A program made the position numbers and the translations under genes. From contig OZ218955.1 of NCBI GenBank assembly GCA_965112735.1, positions 2,976,001 to 3,040,000 of the forward strand: a stretch of 64,000 nt of DNA, read 5' to 3'. Shown piece after piece: positions 42,575 to 64,000 of this stretch. How positions within the stretch are numbered: the first letter of the stretch is position 1; each line of letters opens with the position of its first letter. Source of the DNA: Phaeosaccion multiseriatum (lineage: Eukaryota > Ochrophyta, other classes). Below the pieces are notes generated by a model. That model did no database searches. It was not told the origin of the DNA and saw only the letters and a program-made list of their open reading frames with translations.

Positions 42575-42885
42575 TATGAGGTGTTCTTCCCCCCTTACTC
42601 TTTTGTGTACCCGATCACTCCTCCCATCACATTGAGAAGCCCCCCAGCCTTCTCCTCGTCACCACCAAACTTCAAACATGTCTTTCTCTCTTCTTCCTCC
42701 CCTATCCCCCTCTACTTGTGCGAACAACCAGGGGGGCTGATTTGGAAGCCTATGGGGATGCATAATTATGTCAATTAAATGAACTTCCCGCTTGCTTTCC
42801 TTCTTTCATAAATCCGGGAGAACAGCATGATAGAGCGGTAGCAACAGCGGTTGCAATAGGGAATCGCAGCTGGTTTCTCCCGAAG
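42575..42885. promoter_or_regulatory. Divergent promoter region between PEX13 and the VPS13-family gene
   Basis: Spacer of 311 bp with pyrimidine-rich sequence and an AT-rich patch (TGCATAATTATGTCAATTAA at 42759-42778). It must carry both promoters. Confidence 0.5.
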
Positions 42886-63983
<21,098 letters not shown>

Positions 63984-64000
63984 GTAAGAGGAAAGGGAAG

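Overview
The window is nuclear DNA of an intron-rich, GC-rich eukaryotic microbe, most likely an alga with a complex (secondary) plastid. The evidence is GT-AG introns with good phase agreement throughout; a serine acetyltransferase; a HAD hydrolase whose N-terminus looks like a signal peptide followed by the Ala/Phe-Gln-Pro junction seen in plastid preproteins of complex-plastid algae; a plant-type PEX13 without a visible SH3 domain; and an SFI1-like centrin-binding protein. A chromerid or heterokont-like alga fits, but the species is not identified. Introns and low-complexity exon parts are saturated with microsatellites such as (GGGA)n, (GGA)n, (CA)n and (TCAC)n. Most long open frames in these tracts are artefacts.

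Layout, left to right. A serine O-acetyltransferase on the minus strand runs off the left edge (1-925). Divergent from it is a plus-strand gene (1523-10407, 15 exons) read as one 1310-residue protein: PSI-like cysteine-rich domain, transmembrane helix, RanBP2 zinc finger and HECT ubiquitin ligase. Converging on it is a complete RAD50 (minus, 24181-10971, 29 exons, 1391 residues). RAD50 shares a 528-bp divergent spacer with an intronless ankyrin/BTB-like gene (24710-26932). A frameshifted paralogue of that gene follows (27360-27730), then a gene-poor stretch with a possible decayed FYVE finger.

Next come an intronless all-ankyrin gene (29399-30961), a type II membrane glycosyltransferase resembling GT17 (minus, 34189-32669), a HAD phosphatase/phosphomutase (minus, 35857-34498, with one apparent GC-AG intron), an SFI1-like coiled-coil protein (plus, 36143-40432) and PEX13 (minus, 42574-40716). 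The last third is one giant VPS13-family bridge-like lipid-transfer protein (plus, 42886 to beyond 64000; 26 exons and 4533 codons inside the window). It has an N-terminal hydrophobic anchor and three EF-hand-like loops, both unusual for the family. Neighbouring genes are mostly arranged in divergent or convergent pairs. No operon-like or functional cluster is evident; the genes are general housekeeping functions (cysteine synthesis, ubiquitylation, DNA repair, glycosylation, centriole, peroxisome, lipid transfer).

The most unusual signal is a set of short dispersed sequence words found on both strands, in introns, spacers and exons, and read in several frames: GCAGTTGGTGATACAGCA, GGATGGCAGTGGATGG and GGCAGTCATATGGGCAGC. 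They look like a family of tiny interspersed elements or shared protein-nucleic-acid sites tolerated inside coding sequence. Many introns also begin with a microsatellite whose unit copies the 5' splice site. All exon borders were set by hand from splice consensus, frame and family similarity; no alignment or transcript data were available.
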